NCBI RefSeq assembly: GCF_019097595.1
Contig: NC_080717.1
Coordinates: forward strand, 3,362,501 to 3,426,500
Length of the DNA stretch: 64,000 nucleotides
Source of the DNA: Hemibagrus wyckioides
Lineage: Eukaryota > Chordata > Actinopteri > Siluriformes > Bagridae
Reading direction: 5' to 3'
How positions within the stretch are numbered: position 1 is the first letter of the stretch; each line of letters opens with the position of its first letter. Below, in pieces: positions 1 to 12,165 of the stretch. The notes under the pieces are model-generated. The model saw only the letters and a list, made by a program, of their open reading frames with translations. It was not told where the DNA came from and made no database searches. A program made the position numbers and the translations under genes.

Positions 1-110
1 CCTTCCGAATGGAATGCAGGTTCAAGAGTTCTCCAGGTTCCTCCCACCTTCTCCTACAGAATGCTTGAGGATCACTGACTCTGACTGAAAATATGTGTGT
101 TTGTGATCAG
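1..110. other. unique sequence, nothing recognised
   Basis: Short complex sequence at the window edge. I see no open frame, repeat or RNA signature. It may be the truncated 5' part of the dispersed repeat that follows, since the boundary is not marked by a clear target duplication. Confidence 0.4.
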
Positions 111-232
111 TGATGGACAGGCATCCATCCGTTCCAGGGGTGTATTCCGATCTCAAGCTCAGCGTTCCCGGGATTGACTCACCACAAGCCTGACCAGGAT
201 TAAGAGGTTACTGGAGATGAATGAATGAAAGA
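111..232 (+). mobile_element. dispersed teleost repeat with (GAAT)n tail
   Basis: The interval begins near a 'ggacaggcatccatcc' motif, runs through 'cagcgttcccgggattgac' and 'cctgaccaggattaagaggt', and ends in a short GAAT run. The same order of motifs occurs on the minus strand at 23.6-23.7 kb, and the terminal part recurs at 43.86 kb. I remember this as a common 3' tail of fish retroposed elements; the simple-repeat end fits target-primed insertion. The exact family name is not claimed. Confidence 0.6.
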
Positions 233-448
233 ACTTTAAGAAAGTTACTACTTCCTGTTTATTCTGGTTTGATGGACTGTAACTTCTCTTCTAAAGCGCC
301 AGGAACACTCCAGGTCTCCAGAAGTACCTTGAATGGAGGAGCAACCAGGATTAAGTGGCTGCTTTAAGGCTCTGAAGCCACAACCTTCTGCCCAGCGCTA
401 CGATGTCAGTCATATATCAGCTTTATTACTGGAATTGTGCCAGAACAG
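233..448. other. unique spacer
   Basis: Complex sequence with no recognisable gene or repeat. A frame of 84 codons overlaps it, but half of its product is the poly-Asn translation of the adjacent AAT tract, so I do not call it coding. Confidence 0.4.
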
Positions 449-449
449 C

Positions 450-494
<45 letters not shown>
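449..494 (+). repeat. (AAT)n microsatellite
   Basis: About 15 uninterrupted AAT units. First of three AAT loci within 420 bp. Confidence 0.97.
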
Positions 495-495
<1 letters not shown>

Positions 496-607
496 TGTTC
501 CATTTATATAATGCCTTTCTAAAGGTCAAACTAAATTGTTTTAATGAATTAAACATAACAAAATATAAATTAATAATTAATAATTAAACAAATGAACAAC
601 AACAACA

Positions 608-616
608 AATAATAAC

Positions 617-649
<33 letters not shown>

Positions 650-679
650 TATTATTATTATAGTTATTATTATTATTCG

Positions 680-727
<48 letters not shown>
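608..727 (+). repeat. (AAT)n-(ATT)n-(AAT)n palindromic microsatellite
   Basis: A run of AAT units switches to ATT units near the middle and back to AAT. The switch makes the tract self-complementary, so it can fold into a hairpin or cruciform. The poly-Ile/poly-Tyr minus-strand frame across it is an artefact of the repeat. Confidence 0.95.
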
Positions 728-729
<2 letters not shown>

Positions 730-821
730 TGAAAAGAAGATGAAGGAGAAGAAGAAATTTAGAAAAACAAAAACAAAAAAACCCATAATAAAACAGAAAA
801 TAAAAATAAATTAACAAACCA

Positions 822-822
822 C

Positions 823-868
<46 letters not shown>

Positions 869-955
869 GAAGTTCATAACAAACAAACAAATAAATGAAT
901 AAATAAATAAAAAAAAATAAAAAAAAATAAAAAATAAATAAATAAATAAATAAAA
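822..955 (+). repeat. (AAT)n followed by (AAAT)n/A-rich tract
   Basis: About 15 AAT units (to about 868) followed after a short spacer by AAAC/AAAT units and A-runs. A simple-sequence cluster continuous with the AAT loci upstream. Confidence 0.92.
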
Positions 956-1322
956 ATCATTTATATATAAATATTTAAATATTTATATTTCTAATAACTG
1001 CATAAAAACATAAGAAAAGAATGCAAAAATGCAAATATATAAATAACCACCACCACCTCCAACAAAAACAACAACAACAACTGAAAACTAAAAACTAACA
1101 GCCTTTGTGAGAGTGTGTGTGTGTGTGTGTGTGGTGGTAGAAGATCTAGACACTGCCCTCATCGTATCACTAAATTTAGACATGTGTGTGTGTTTACACG
1201 GTGTGTTTACAGGACAAGTGTGTGACAGTGTGTGTACCATGGCACGGCAGTGGCAGGAAGTGTGTGTTTTTTTTTTTGTTCACTAGCACTGCATATTATA
1301 AAACACCAACCAAAAATACACA

Positions 1323-1363
<41 letters not shown>

Positions 1364-1560
1364 GAAACTCTCCAGTCCTCTGCCAGTGTGTTTAATGGAT
1401 CTCAAACCGCACCCACTCACTACATAGTGCACTATTTCGGGAGTGTCTTATTGTGTACTGATGTCTAAAAGCACAGTGGAGTGCACTTTCTATTCCCGAA
1501 ACTCTGAAATCTATCACAGGGTCCAGATCACACTTCCTAGCAGATAGAGAATACCCATAA
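956..1560. other. AT-rich spacer with (GT)n and (AG)n microsatellites
   Basis: Contains a GT run at about 1110-1133 and about 17 AG units at 1325-1359. From about 1400 the sequence includes 'catagtgcactatttcggg' and 'tgcactgggcctatataatg', motifs resembling the monomer of the minisatellite that starts just downstream, so the array may have grown out of this sequence. The frames over the AG run are repeat translations. Confidence 0.7.
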
Positions 1561-4165
1561 TGCACTGGGCCTATATAATGAGTAAAGTGTGTGGATTGGA
1601 CTGATGATGGTGTTTAATGTATGTCAAGTAAATGTTTGTGGTTTAGTGAGTGAGATTTCTGGTCTGGGACATGCCCAAAATGGATGATGATGATGATGAT
1701 GGTGGTGTGTAGGTTGACTATATAGCAAGAATCATGGTTTGGGACATGTCCAAGAAGGATGATGTCTGTATATATGTTGCTTATATTCTAAAAAAAGGTG
1801 TGTGGTTTGGGACTTGTCCAAAGTGTACTGATAAATGTGATTATGTTGCCTTTGTAGTGACAAAGATGTGTGGTTTGGGACACATCCAGAGGGTACTGAT
1901 GATTGTGACAATTTTACCTACATAGTGAGAAATGTGTGTGGTTTAGGACACATACAGAGGGTACTGATGATTGTGAGTATGTTGCCTACATAGTGATAAA
2001 GGTGTGTGGTTTGGGACATGTCCAGTGGGTACTGATAATTGTGACTATGTTAGCTACGTAGTGAGTAATGTGTGCAGTTTGGGACACATCCAAAGTGGAG
2101 CGATCTTGGTAATTAGGTTGCCTATATAGTGAGTAAAGCGTGTGGTTTGGGACACATCCACAGTAGACTGGTGGTAATAATTATGTTGCCTATATATTAA
2201 GTAAAGTGTGTGGTTTGGGACACATCCAAGGTGGACTGGTGGTAGGGATTATGTTGCCTATATAGTCAGTAAGATGTGTGGTTTGGGACACATCCACAGA
2301 GTACTGATGATTGTGATTATGATGCATATATAGTGAGTAATGTGTGCAGGTTGGGACACATCCAAAGTATACAGATATTGGTGATTATGTTGCCTATATA
2401 GTGTCTAGGATGTGTGGTTTGGGACACATCCAGAGGGTACTGATGATTATGACAATTTTACTTACATAGTGAGAAATGTGTGTGGTTTGGGACACATCCA
2501 AAGGGTACTGATTATTGTGACTATGTTGCCTATATAATGAGTAAGCTGTGTAGTTCGGGACACATCCAAAGTGTACTGATAAATGTGATTCTGTTGCCTA
2601 TGTAGTGACTAAGATTTGTGGTTTGGGACACATCCAGAGGGTACTGATAATTGTGACTATGTTGCCTATATAGTGAGAAAGGTGTGTGGTTTGGGACATG
2701 TCCAGAGGATACTGAAGATTGTAACTATTTTGCCTATGTAGTGATTAAGATGTGTGGTTTGGGACACATCCAGAAGGTACTGATGATTATGTTGCGTATA
2801 TAGTAAGCATAGTGTGTGGTTTGGGACACATCCAAAGTATACAGATATTCGTGATTATGTTGCCTATATAGTGAGAAATGTGTGTGGTTTGGGACACATC
2901 CAAAGTGGACTGGTGGTAATAATTATGTTGCTATATGTTAAGTAAGGTGTGTGGTTTGGGACACATCCAATATGGACTGGTGGTAGTGATTATGTTGCCT
3001 ATATAGTGAGTTAGTTGTGTGGTTTGGGACATGTCCAAAGTGGACAGATATAGGTGATTATGTTGCCTATATAGTGAGAAATGTGTGTGGTTTGGGATAC
3101 ATCCAAAGTGGACTGGTGGTGGTGATTATGTTGCCTATATAGTAACTAAGATGTGTGGTTTGGGACACATCCACAGGGTACAGATGATTATGTTGCCTAT
3201 ATAGTGAGTAAGGTGTGTGGTTTGGGACACGTCCAAAGTGGACAGATATAGGTGATTATGTTGCCTATATAGTGAGAAATGTGTGTGGTTTGGGACACAT
3301 CCAAAGTGGACTGGTGGTGGTGATTATGTTGCCTATATAGTAACTAAGATGTGTGGTTTGGGACACATCCACAGGGTACAGATGATTATGTTGCCTATAT
3401 AGTGAGTAAGGTGTGTGGTTTGGGACACGTCCAAAGTGGACAGATATAGGTGATTATGTTGCCTATATAGTGAGAAATGTGTGTGGTTTGGGATACACCA
3501 AAGTGGACTGGTGGTGGTGATTATGTTGCCTATATAGTAACTAAGATGTGTGGTTTGGGACACATCCACAGGGTACAGATGATTATGTTGCCTATATAGT
3601 GAGTAAGGTGTGTGGTTTGGGACACGTCCAAAGTGGATTGGTGGTGGTGGTTATGTTGCCTATATAGTGACTAAGATGTGTGGTTTGGGACACATCCAGG
3701 GGGTACTGATGATTGTGTTGCTTATATAAAGAATAAGGTGTGTGTTTTGGGGCACTTCCAGATTGTACTGATGTTTGTGATTATGTTCCCTACGTAGTGC
3801 ATAAGGTGTGTGATTTGGGACACTTCCAGCCTGGACTGATGGTGGTGTTTATGTTTCTACTATAGTGAGTAAAACCTGTGGTTTGAGACGTGCCCACAGG
3901 GAGACTTATCCACAGGAGACATGCTAGAATGTTTGTGCTGGTGTTTATGTGACCTACAGAGTGATTACAGTGTGTGATTTAGGACACTTCTCTGATAGGC
4001 ATATAAAGATGTTATGTCTTAAGTGTTTATGTGATGAATGGTTGAAGACAAGCTGTGATTTGGGACACATCCACAGGAGACTTGTGATGGTAAGACGTTT
4101 ATGACGGTGTTTATGTGGCCTATATAGTGCAGAGGGAAAGTGTGATTTGGGACACATCCATGATG
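1561..4165 (+). repeat. ~66 bp minisatellite with 198 bp higher-order repeat
   Basis: About 38 diverged monomers built on 'gtgtggtttgggacacatcc', a variable middle (aaagtggactggtggt or agggtactgatgattgtg) and 'tatgttgcctatatagtgag'. Monomers vary from roughly 57 to 72 bp. Between about 3000 and 3600 three different monomers recur as a block: the variant 'tccaaagtggacagatata' lies at about 3033, 3231 and 3429, exactly 198 bp apart. Divergence increases toward both ends, with the most decayed copies after 3700. This is the pattern expected for unequal exchange that homogenises the centre. Short minus-strand frames with Cys-Pro-Lys periodicity are translations of the array. Confidence 0.95.
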
Positions 4166-4392
4166 TTTAAAGCTTTAGTGTCCGAAATTTAAACCCATTG
4201 AGGGGGAGGTGGAGAGGGGAGTTCGGATTGATGGTGCAGAAATTCCGTTATTTGAACAGAACAGTTTGTAGGAGTGTGTTTACTCAGTGAATGAAGTGGT
4301 GTGGCATGTGTGTGTGTGTCTGGTCTATGTGAACACATGTTTCTTTGCTCGTTTTCCTGTGCTGGATGAGAAGCAGATGAGTAAGAATCTTC
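4166..4392. other. unique spacer
   Basis: Complex sequence between the minisatellite and a GT/CA cluster. No gene or element recognised. Confidence 0.4.
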
Positions 4393-4505
4393 GTGTGTGT
4401 GTGTGTGTGTGTGTGTGTGAAAATGAGAGCGATTCTCCATGGAAGGTTTACCACATGATCTGTACAGAGACACACATGTGCATACTTTCACACACACACA
4501 CAAAC

Positions 4506-4581
<76 letters not shown>

Positions 4582-4597
4582 ACACACACACACACAC
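4393..4597 (+). repeat. (GT)n and long (CA)n compound microsatellite
   Basis: A GT tract (4393-4419) is followed by a unique 65 bp stretch and then by over 100 bp of CA with scattered G interruptions (about 4485-4597). The GT and CA runs on one strand are mutually complementary and could pair. Four overlapping short frames here are poly Cys-Val or His-Thr translations and are not genes. Confidence 0.95.
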
Positions 4598-5643
<1,046 letters not shown>

Positions 5644-5659
5644 AAGAAACAGTTCACCA

Positions 5660-6290
5660 GAATAAATCTAGACCAGTGTGGTCACTGATCACCCGAATTC
5701 CCAAACCCTAACTACATTTAGTGATCACCACCATGCTCTATGACCAATCACTAAACAAAATTTTCCAATCATTAAACAGCACTGTTCTCACTGATCTCCA
5801 TTGTTCCCGACTAATCACTGATCACTCTTGATCCCAATGTCCAATTGTTCTCAAGAACTAATAAGTGATTAGCATTGATCCACTGAATTAATCTTTGATC
5901 ATCAGTGTTCCCAAAGACTAATCACTGATCACCACTGTTCAAAACAACAAATTACAGATCTCCACTTTTACAAAAGACCAGTCACTAATCTCCACTGTTC
6001 AAAACAACAAATTACTCATCACTATTGTTCCCAAAGATCAATCACTAATCTCCGCTGTTCCCAAAGACCAATCACTGATCACTTTTGATCTCAATGACCA
6101 ATCACTCATCACCACTGTTCCCAATGGCCAGTCATTGATTAGCATTGATCCCTCAAATGAATCTTTGATCACCATTGTCCCCAACGATCAATCACTAATC
6201 TCCACTGTTTCCAAACACCAATCACTGATCATCATTGTTCTGAACAACTAATTGCTGACCAATCACTAATCACAATTTTTCGCGTCTTCA
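5660..6290 (+). repeat. ~30 bp minisatellite with ~270 bp higher-order period
   Basis: Roughly 20 diverged copies of a unit like 'ccaatcactgatcaccactg' plus 'ttcccaaaga'. The marker phrase 'gattagcattgatcc' followed by 'aatctttgatca' appears at about 5867 and 6137, 270 bp apart, indicating a longer block duplication of about nine monomers. No coding potential. Confidence 0.88.
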
Positions 6291-6638
6291 AAAAACTTCC
6301 ATTCTTTAACACCATAACACTATATCGCATAAAAAGGACACAACAAACATGCACATTTAGCCATCATTTAGCACATTTAGCCTGCGACATCATCACCTTC
6401 TAGCAACCTTATGCGCTTGCATTAGCAACTGTCTAGTTAGCGTGAAAAGACTTGATTAGCAGCAGTATGAGTTTTATTAGCCCCCCACAAAAAAAGGGCC
6501 GAATGTATGAATCCAATCAAATGAGAAAAGTCACAGAGCGATCACATGCTGCTTCGATTCAAAGGAGTCTTTCGGAGCTGCTTGATAAATGACTCAGCTT
6601 TTACTCACATGGTTTTAATGATGAGGGAAGATCGCATG

Positions 6639-6643
<5 letters not shown>
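6291..6643. other. unique spacer
   Basis: Complex sequence with repeated 'catttagc' words. No gene recognised. Confidence 0.4.

Positions 6644-6680
<37 letters not shown>
6644..6680 (+). repeat. (AG)n microsatellite
   Basis: About 17-18 AG units. Confidence 0.95.
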
Positions 6681-6682
<2 letters not shown>

Positions 6683-6828
6683 CGAGATGGATGAAAACAT
6701 AACTAGTATAGAAAACGGTGCTAATCTACAAATATTATATATATATTATCGGAAGCGGAACTGAGGAATCTCATGTTTCGTGAGAACGTTAGCGTCATTT
6801 TCAGATACCCAAAGATCAGTTACCTCAG

Positions 6829-6870
6829 TGTGTGTGTGTGTGTGTGTGTGTATGTGTTTGTGTTTATAGA
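6829..6870 (+). repeat. (GT)n microsatellite
   Basis: About 11 pure GT units followed by interrupted ones. Confidence 0.93.
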
Positions 6871-7159
6871 ACATTCTTTTCTTGTCACTGTTTATGCAAA
6901 GTCAGCCCAAGTTTGCCTCCAGTGCTGGGCGAACTTTTCTTTCCCTCCTTTTTTTTTTTTGTTTTTTGTGAACATGAAAGTCGACATGGAAAATCCATTT
7001 GGATGAATTCGACAGCCTCTCTCTTACTCCCGCTCTTTCCACAGGCTTGTGTTTGTGGATCTATGTTGTGAAGGGCTTTTTTTATTTTTTTTTTACATTC
7101 GACCGCTCCTGCTATACCACATGAAGAGAAATAATGAGGTGTATTTTTTTGAGAGAAAG

Positions 7160-7160
<1 letters not shown>

Positions 7161-7199
<39 letters not shown>

Positions 7200-7257
7200 T
7201 CCAGAAAACTGAGGTGTTCTAGGGTGTTGTGTTGAGAGTACACTTCCCCTCATACAT

Positions 7258-7296
<39 letters not shown>
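7161..7296 (+). repeat. (CT)n and (CA)n microsatellites
   Basis: A pure CT tract (7161-7196) and a CA tract (about 7265-7296) separated by 68 bp. The 140-codon minus-strand frame that spans them is mostly Arg-Glu and Cys-Val translation and is rejected as a gene. Confidence 0.95.
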
Positions 7297-7300
<4 letters not shown>

Positions 7301-7750
7301 TAAACACACAACTACCTTTCTACCAGTTTCTGGAAAGTTCTCTTCCCACTTCATGGCCTCCCTCATGTCTTCTCCCTAGGAGCTTGTGAAGTGAAGGTTC
7401 ACATAAAATCCCGTTTCGCTCTGATTTTTAGCCGGACAAAATGCTAATCGTTCATGTTTAAGACATAGAGAGGGTGAATTATTAATGGATTGCTTTTTAA
7501 AACCTGAAAGAGGATTAAAAATCATAGAAAGATGAAGGAGGAAAGAAAGCGGGAGATGAATCAGAATCGCTCGGCTACAAAGGACGACCCTCGGAGTTTC
7601 TGCGGGATTGCAGGAGATTGCGTGAGTTCTTTCATAGTAACCGTTAAAAATAATAAAACCCAACAAACCCACGGAGAATTTGGAAATTTAACTAACTTTA
7701 AAGCAGAAATCCAGTGTGTCACATTCTCTCTTCAAGCACATTAGCATTAA
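7297..7750. other. unique spacer
   Basis: Complex sequence. Overlapping frames of 98 codons (minus) and 70 codons (plus) occur here without a recognisable domain, and I do not call them. Confidence 0.4.
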
Positions 7751-8330
7751 AACTTTGCTAAGACACAAGGACTAGCTATGTTACCCTTTTTTGTTTGCTA
7801 TAATGCTAGCTTTCCTTCCTAGCCTGTTTACTTTAATGCTAGCTCCTCTACTAGCCTCTTTACTATAGTCCTAGTTACTGTGCTAAATTGTATACTTTAA
7901 TACTACTTCCTGTATTAGCATAAAATGTTTATGTATGTACTGTACACCAACTTTGCTAAGATACAATGACTAGCTTTATTACCCTTTTTGCTATCGCTAG
8001 TTGTTTAGCTATAATGCAAATTCCCTTCCTAATCTGTTTACTAGTCTCTTTATTACAGTGCTATAGTAAAGTTGTTTACTCTAATACTACTTCCTGTACT
8101 AGCATAAAATTTTTACTCTCATTCTCTCTAAATGGACTGTACGCCAACTTTGCTAAGATACAATAACTAGCTTGATTACCCTTTTTGCTATTTTAATACC
8201 GGCTCCTCTAATAGCCTCTTTACTGTAGTGCTAGTTACTGTGCTAAGTTATTTTCTTTAATTCTAGTTTCTCTATTAGCATAAAATGTTTCCTTTCATTC
8301 TCTCTGAGTGGACTGTACACCAACATGGTG
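7751..8330 (+). repeat. three tandem ~197 bp units
   Basis: The start word 'aactttgctaaga' recurs at 7751, 7949 and 8146 (198 and 197 bp apart), each time followed by an 'actagct...ttaccc' phrase, several 'gctagtt/tagcctctttact' words and 'tagcataaaat'. The last unit is a little shorter (to about 8322). Each long unit is itself built of degenerate ~33 bp 'tagcctgtttactttaatgc' words. Confidence 0.9.
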
Positions 8331-8780
8331 GCAGTTTAATGCTAGTTTCTTTGAAAGCCTGCTAGTTTCTGTACTAGCTTGTATATTTCAATATTAGTTG
8401 CTGTGTTCGCTTTACTCTGACGCTTTTGTGTTTAAACAATTTGCTCTAACTCAGTGTAAATTACAAAACCCCCAGTTTAATGCTAGATTTTGTGTTGTTA
8501 GCCTGTGCTTTGCCCATCTGTAATGCTAGTTTCTGCATTAGCCTGTTTACTTGTTCATGTTTATTAAGTAATCATTTGCAAACTATAGCTAATAAAATTA
8601 ACAGTTTTATGCTAGCATCTTTGTTAGAGTGTTTATTATAATGCTAGCTAGCATGTCTGCTGTAATGCTAGTTCTTGAAAACCGCCTATACTTGTTCATC
8701 TTTAGTTGGTAATCCTCTGTAAGCTAAAGCTAATATATCATCACTTTAATGTTAGCATCTTCGTTAGTCTATTTTATTTC
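8331..8780 (+). repeat. degenerate 'taatgctagtttct' repeat region
   Basis: The same 'aatgctagtttct...tagcctgttta' words continue in a more decayed and less regular form. Likely older members of the array just upstream. Confidence 0.7.
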
Positions 8781-9130
8781 TTTTAATTTTTTTTTTTATT
8801 TTATAAAGACCAATTTTAATTTTTTAAGACATTTATAATCACTGCTCTAAGATATGATACTGGTTATTGTTTTTTAATTAATTTTTTTTTTTTTAATTTA
8901 TTTTAAGTTGGTAGTCTCTTTATTTTTTTAATGCTAGTTTCTTTGATACATTTTAAAATATAATTCCAATCCCTGTTCTAAAATAAGGTGTCTTGGATTT
9001 ATTTATTTATTTACTTATTTATTTTAACTTGGTAGTCTGTTTATTTTTTTTAATGCTATTTTCTTTGTTTGATTTTTAAATACAATTCTAATCCCTGCGC
9101 TAAAATGGTTTTATTTTTTATTTTATATTT
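8781..9130 (+). repeat. T-rich tandem duplication (~120 bp units)
   Basis: Two long T-rich copies contain the order 'ttggtagtctctttatttt', 'aatgctagtttctttg', 'aattccaatccctg'. The second copy starts near 9020. Low complexity and AT-rich. Confidence 0.75.
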
Positions 9131-10672
9131 TTTATTCAGTTTCTATATATAGCTCCAAGAGCTCGTTTTGAGAAACTGATTAAAAGTTTGTATCCCAATT
9201 GGATCATTCATGATTCTGAAGCTTGTGGCCAGAAACAAAAAGGTACTAAATGTTCTTTATCACCTCTGAGGTTTGAATCTTCACATTTTAAACAAGGAAC
9301 TCACCAAACTGTGCTAGGCTCCAGGACTGGAATCTTATTTTGAAGGTTGCTTACAGAATGTATCATGAAGCTGAACGTGTCTAAAACTGAGCGTTCTCCT
9401 TCTTCCAGCTGGCAGGTCTATGAGAACCTGCTCTTCATTCTTCTTCTGAATGTAAGATCTTACAGTGTAACTCAGCAAGAAAAATCCAGATGCCTAGCTT
9501 CATGTTTTCTCAGTTCTCTCATCTTGTTTATGTCTTCATGTCCTGTTCTTCAGGTTCTGACCTCTGTCAGCGCTTCTGGATTGGGATTGTACCGGACAGA
9601 GACAATGGCTTGTGCTCTGTTTTCTGAATGTGCTGACATCTCGACTACAGTTTCTGAAACAGCCCAAATAACGAAACTGCATTTCTATCCAGCAGCTTCT
9701 GGCAAGTCTGAATTACACCAACAGAGTCTGCTGAGCTGGAATGCAAGAGAAACTATCTGAATCCTACTGAGAAAATAACACTGCTTTCCAGATGGTTCCA
9801 TGCAAATCAGGATTCAACCAGAATTTTTGGAAAGTCAGCAAACGCAAATATGAATGCTTGTGCTTTCTTTCTCCTTATGTATAGCTATGAGTCTAAAAGA
9901 GAGCAATGATGAGGAATGATGAAACCCTACAGAGAATCCTTTCCACTTCAGAATTTCCGCACTAGTAAGATAAGCTTGACCTGGTCATCAGTTATCTTTA
10001 GCGTTCTCGGTTCGGGACAGAGCGAATTCCTCATCGTACATGTTCTTCTCTAGCAGTTATATATCTTCTGTCGTTGTTATGGAACAAACTATGGCTGACA
10101 TTCAGAATACTGAATTATTGAGAAAACGCCTTTTCTTAAATTCACGGTCCAGACCACTGTGTTCTGGGGTGTTTTTCAGGTCATCTCCAAACGTCTCAGT
10201 AAACCACTCTTCTGTCAGCGAAACCTTTTCATTTGAAAGTATTAATATTTCAGTGCTAGAAAGGCTAAGGTTTCATTGACGTAATGCTGTTTTTGGAAGA
10301 AAATTTTAGCTGGAAGGAAGTTCAGCTGGTGGCATCATCAACATTTCTGCTCATATATTTGAGACAGTAAATTTACTATGAATTATAATAAACTGCTCAT
10401 ATCATTAACATCAGCTTGTTAGTTTCGGACACAGTAAGCAAAGCATCCATGTTTTCTCCCTCGTTGTAGCCTGAATGTGTTTGAAATTTACACAATCCTT
10501 CTATAAATGGTAATTATACATACAATATACTTTAGAAATCATTCAGATAATGTAGTAGAATTAGAAACTGGTGTTAACAGACATGCATTTTTAATATAGA
10601 AAAGCTTTTCCTGAAGATTTTTTGACGTCTTGAGTAAACTTGCAGAGCATCTTTTTTCACAGTGTGGTTTGT
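9131..10672. other. 1.5 kb complex unique region
   Basis: Relatively low-repeat sequence. The longest frame is 137 codons at 9347-9760 on the plus strand, Ser- and Leu-rich, with no domain I recognise and no initiation or codon pattern that sets it apart from chance. I see no transposon ends. Possibly intronic or intergenic. Confidence 0.4.
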
Positions 10673-11155
10673 TCAGGTTTAATTCAATTCAATTTATTTG
10701 TACAAAAGCTTTATAGAAGTATAGAAACTTGGAAAAATGATGTTACTATGTTCCCTAGTTACTATGTTCCCTAGTTACTATGTTCCCTAGTTACTATGTT
10801 CTCTAGTTACTATGTACTAGGGATAAACATTTATCCCTAATGAGAAACCTGAGGTGACGGTGGTGGAGGAAAAACTCCCTGAGATGATATGAGGAAGAAA
10901 CCTTGAGAGGAACCAGGTTCAGAAGGGAACCTCATCCTCATTTGGGTGACACTGGACAATGTAAATATTACTAATGTCCTTCCTAACAGTTTATATTCAT
11001 GAAGAATTGTGCAACAAAGAGCTCTTGAGGAGCTAATCGGTCAGTGTAGTTTCTGAGTTCATTATAGACTTAACACTAATTCCTTCCTGCCGAAAGCTGA
11101 CTGATGCAACGGCAGTTCAAAGATGGTGTAATAGTCTCCAAGTGGTTCAGTCCCA
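10673..11155 (+). mobile_element. dispersed repeat R, copy A
   Basis: Begins with 'aattcaattcaatttatttg', continues through 'aaaaactccctgagatgat', 'aaaccttgagaggaaccagg' and 'cctcatcctcatttgggtga', and ends near 'gatgcaacggcagttcaaag'. The same ordered motifs appear on the minus strand at 53.9-54.5 kb. The first part is a repeat I remember as abundant in catfish and related fish genomes. No coding domain is recognisable. Confidence 0.75.
10738..10812 (+). repeat. 16 bp tandem repeat (ttactatgttccctag)n
   Basis: About 4.5 near-perfect copies inside dispersed repeat R. The corresponding part of copy B at 54.4 kb lacks the array, so the expansion is specific to this copy. Confidence 0.92.
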
Positions 11156-11489
11156 TGGGGCATGGGATGTCTACACAGATCTATCCCCAGAAGCAGTGAG
11201 CGCCACCAAGCGACAAGACTCCAATTAGGGATAGAGTGTCTGGATGGATCAGGCAGGTCTGGAAAGAAGTGTTCACACTGGGAACTCAGAACACTGGGAG
11301 CTTAAATGGTTTCCCAACAGATGATAGACAGGCTGCTAAGAAACCATGTTAGGTTTATTAACATGAACTTTCAATGGCCTGCAATCATTCTGCTGCTGAA
11401 AATAAGGGCCATTTTTTCTGCCCTGGAGTGTACATATACTATAACCTTTAACAAAATATAACCTTCCTAGACTACATAAGCAATTCCTT
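11156..11489. other. spacer, possibly continuation of a repeat
   Basis: Starts where copy A and copy B of repeat R stop matching ('tctccaagtggttcagtccc'). Contains a phrase 'ccaattagggatagagtgtc' that feels like a dispersed repeat but has no second copy in this window. Confidence 0.35.
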
Positions 11490-12165
11490 ATTCATCCACA
11501 GACATGCCGCAGTTGTGGAGCTTGGTGGTGCTGGGGCTTGAATCCTGATCCTCCGATCAACAACCCAGAGCCTTGAGTACTTGAACCACCACTACACCAA
11601 CTTTTTTTTCAAGTTGCCTTTTTGTTTTTCACATATACATTGTTTCTTCACATATCCTATCCTTGGAGGGTTGGAGCACAGGGTCAGCCATGATGCAGTG
11701 GAGCAGGGCAGTTTGGGGTCTTGCTCACTTGCCCAACAGTGGAGCTTGGTGGTGCTTGGGCTTGAACCCTGATCCTCCAATCAACAACCCAGAGCATTAA
11801 ACACTTGAACCACCACTGCCCCAACTTGCTCATCCTTGGAGGTTAGGGTCAGAAAGCATGGTCAGCCATGGTGCAGCGCAGGGAGATTTGAGGGCCTTGC
11901 TCAGGTGCCCAACAGTGGAGCTTGGTGGTGCTGGGGCTTGAATCCTGATCCTCCAAACAACAACTCAAAATCTTAACCACTTGAACCACCACTGCCCCAA
12001 CTACTTCATCCTTGGAGGTTGGGTCAGCCATGATGCCATAGTGCAGAGCAGGGGGGTTGGGGGCCTTGCTCAGGGGCCCAGCGGTGGCATCTTGGCGGTG
12101 CTGGGGCTTGAACCCCGATATTCAACCCAGAGCCTTAACCACTTGAGCTACCACTGCCCTCTAAA
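11490..12165 (-). mobile_element. tandem cluster of four tRNA-derived SINE heads
   Basis: Read on the minus strand, each unit has a tRNA-like start. In the last unit, a box A-like 'tagctcaagtggtt' is followed by a box B-like 'ggggttcaagcccc'. The word 'gggcttgaa' (complement of box B) sits at about 11534, 11758, 11934 and 12104, spacing 224, 176 and 170 bp. The downstream 'gcccttgagcaagg' phrase is typical of fish SINE families. Head-to-tail copies of a SINE are unusual; they may have arisen by tandem duplication after one insertion. Not a functional tRNA gene: cloverleaf pairing is not kept. Confidence 0.75.

Noticed and set aside
1326..4160. Possible telomeric or centromeric satellite
   Set aside because: The 66 bp unit has no TTAGGG motif, and the array is only 2.6 kb and embedded in ordinary DNA.
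9347..9760. 137-codon plus-strand frame in unique DNA
   Set aside because: No recognisable domain, hydrophobic/Ser-rich composition near chance, and no splice or promoter context I can defend.
12095..12165. Possible tRNA gene on the minus strand
   Set aside because: Box A and box B are recognisable, but the acceptor and anticodon stems do not pair and the unit is repeated as a SINE.
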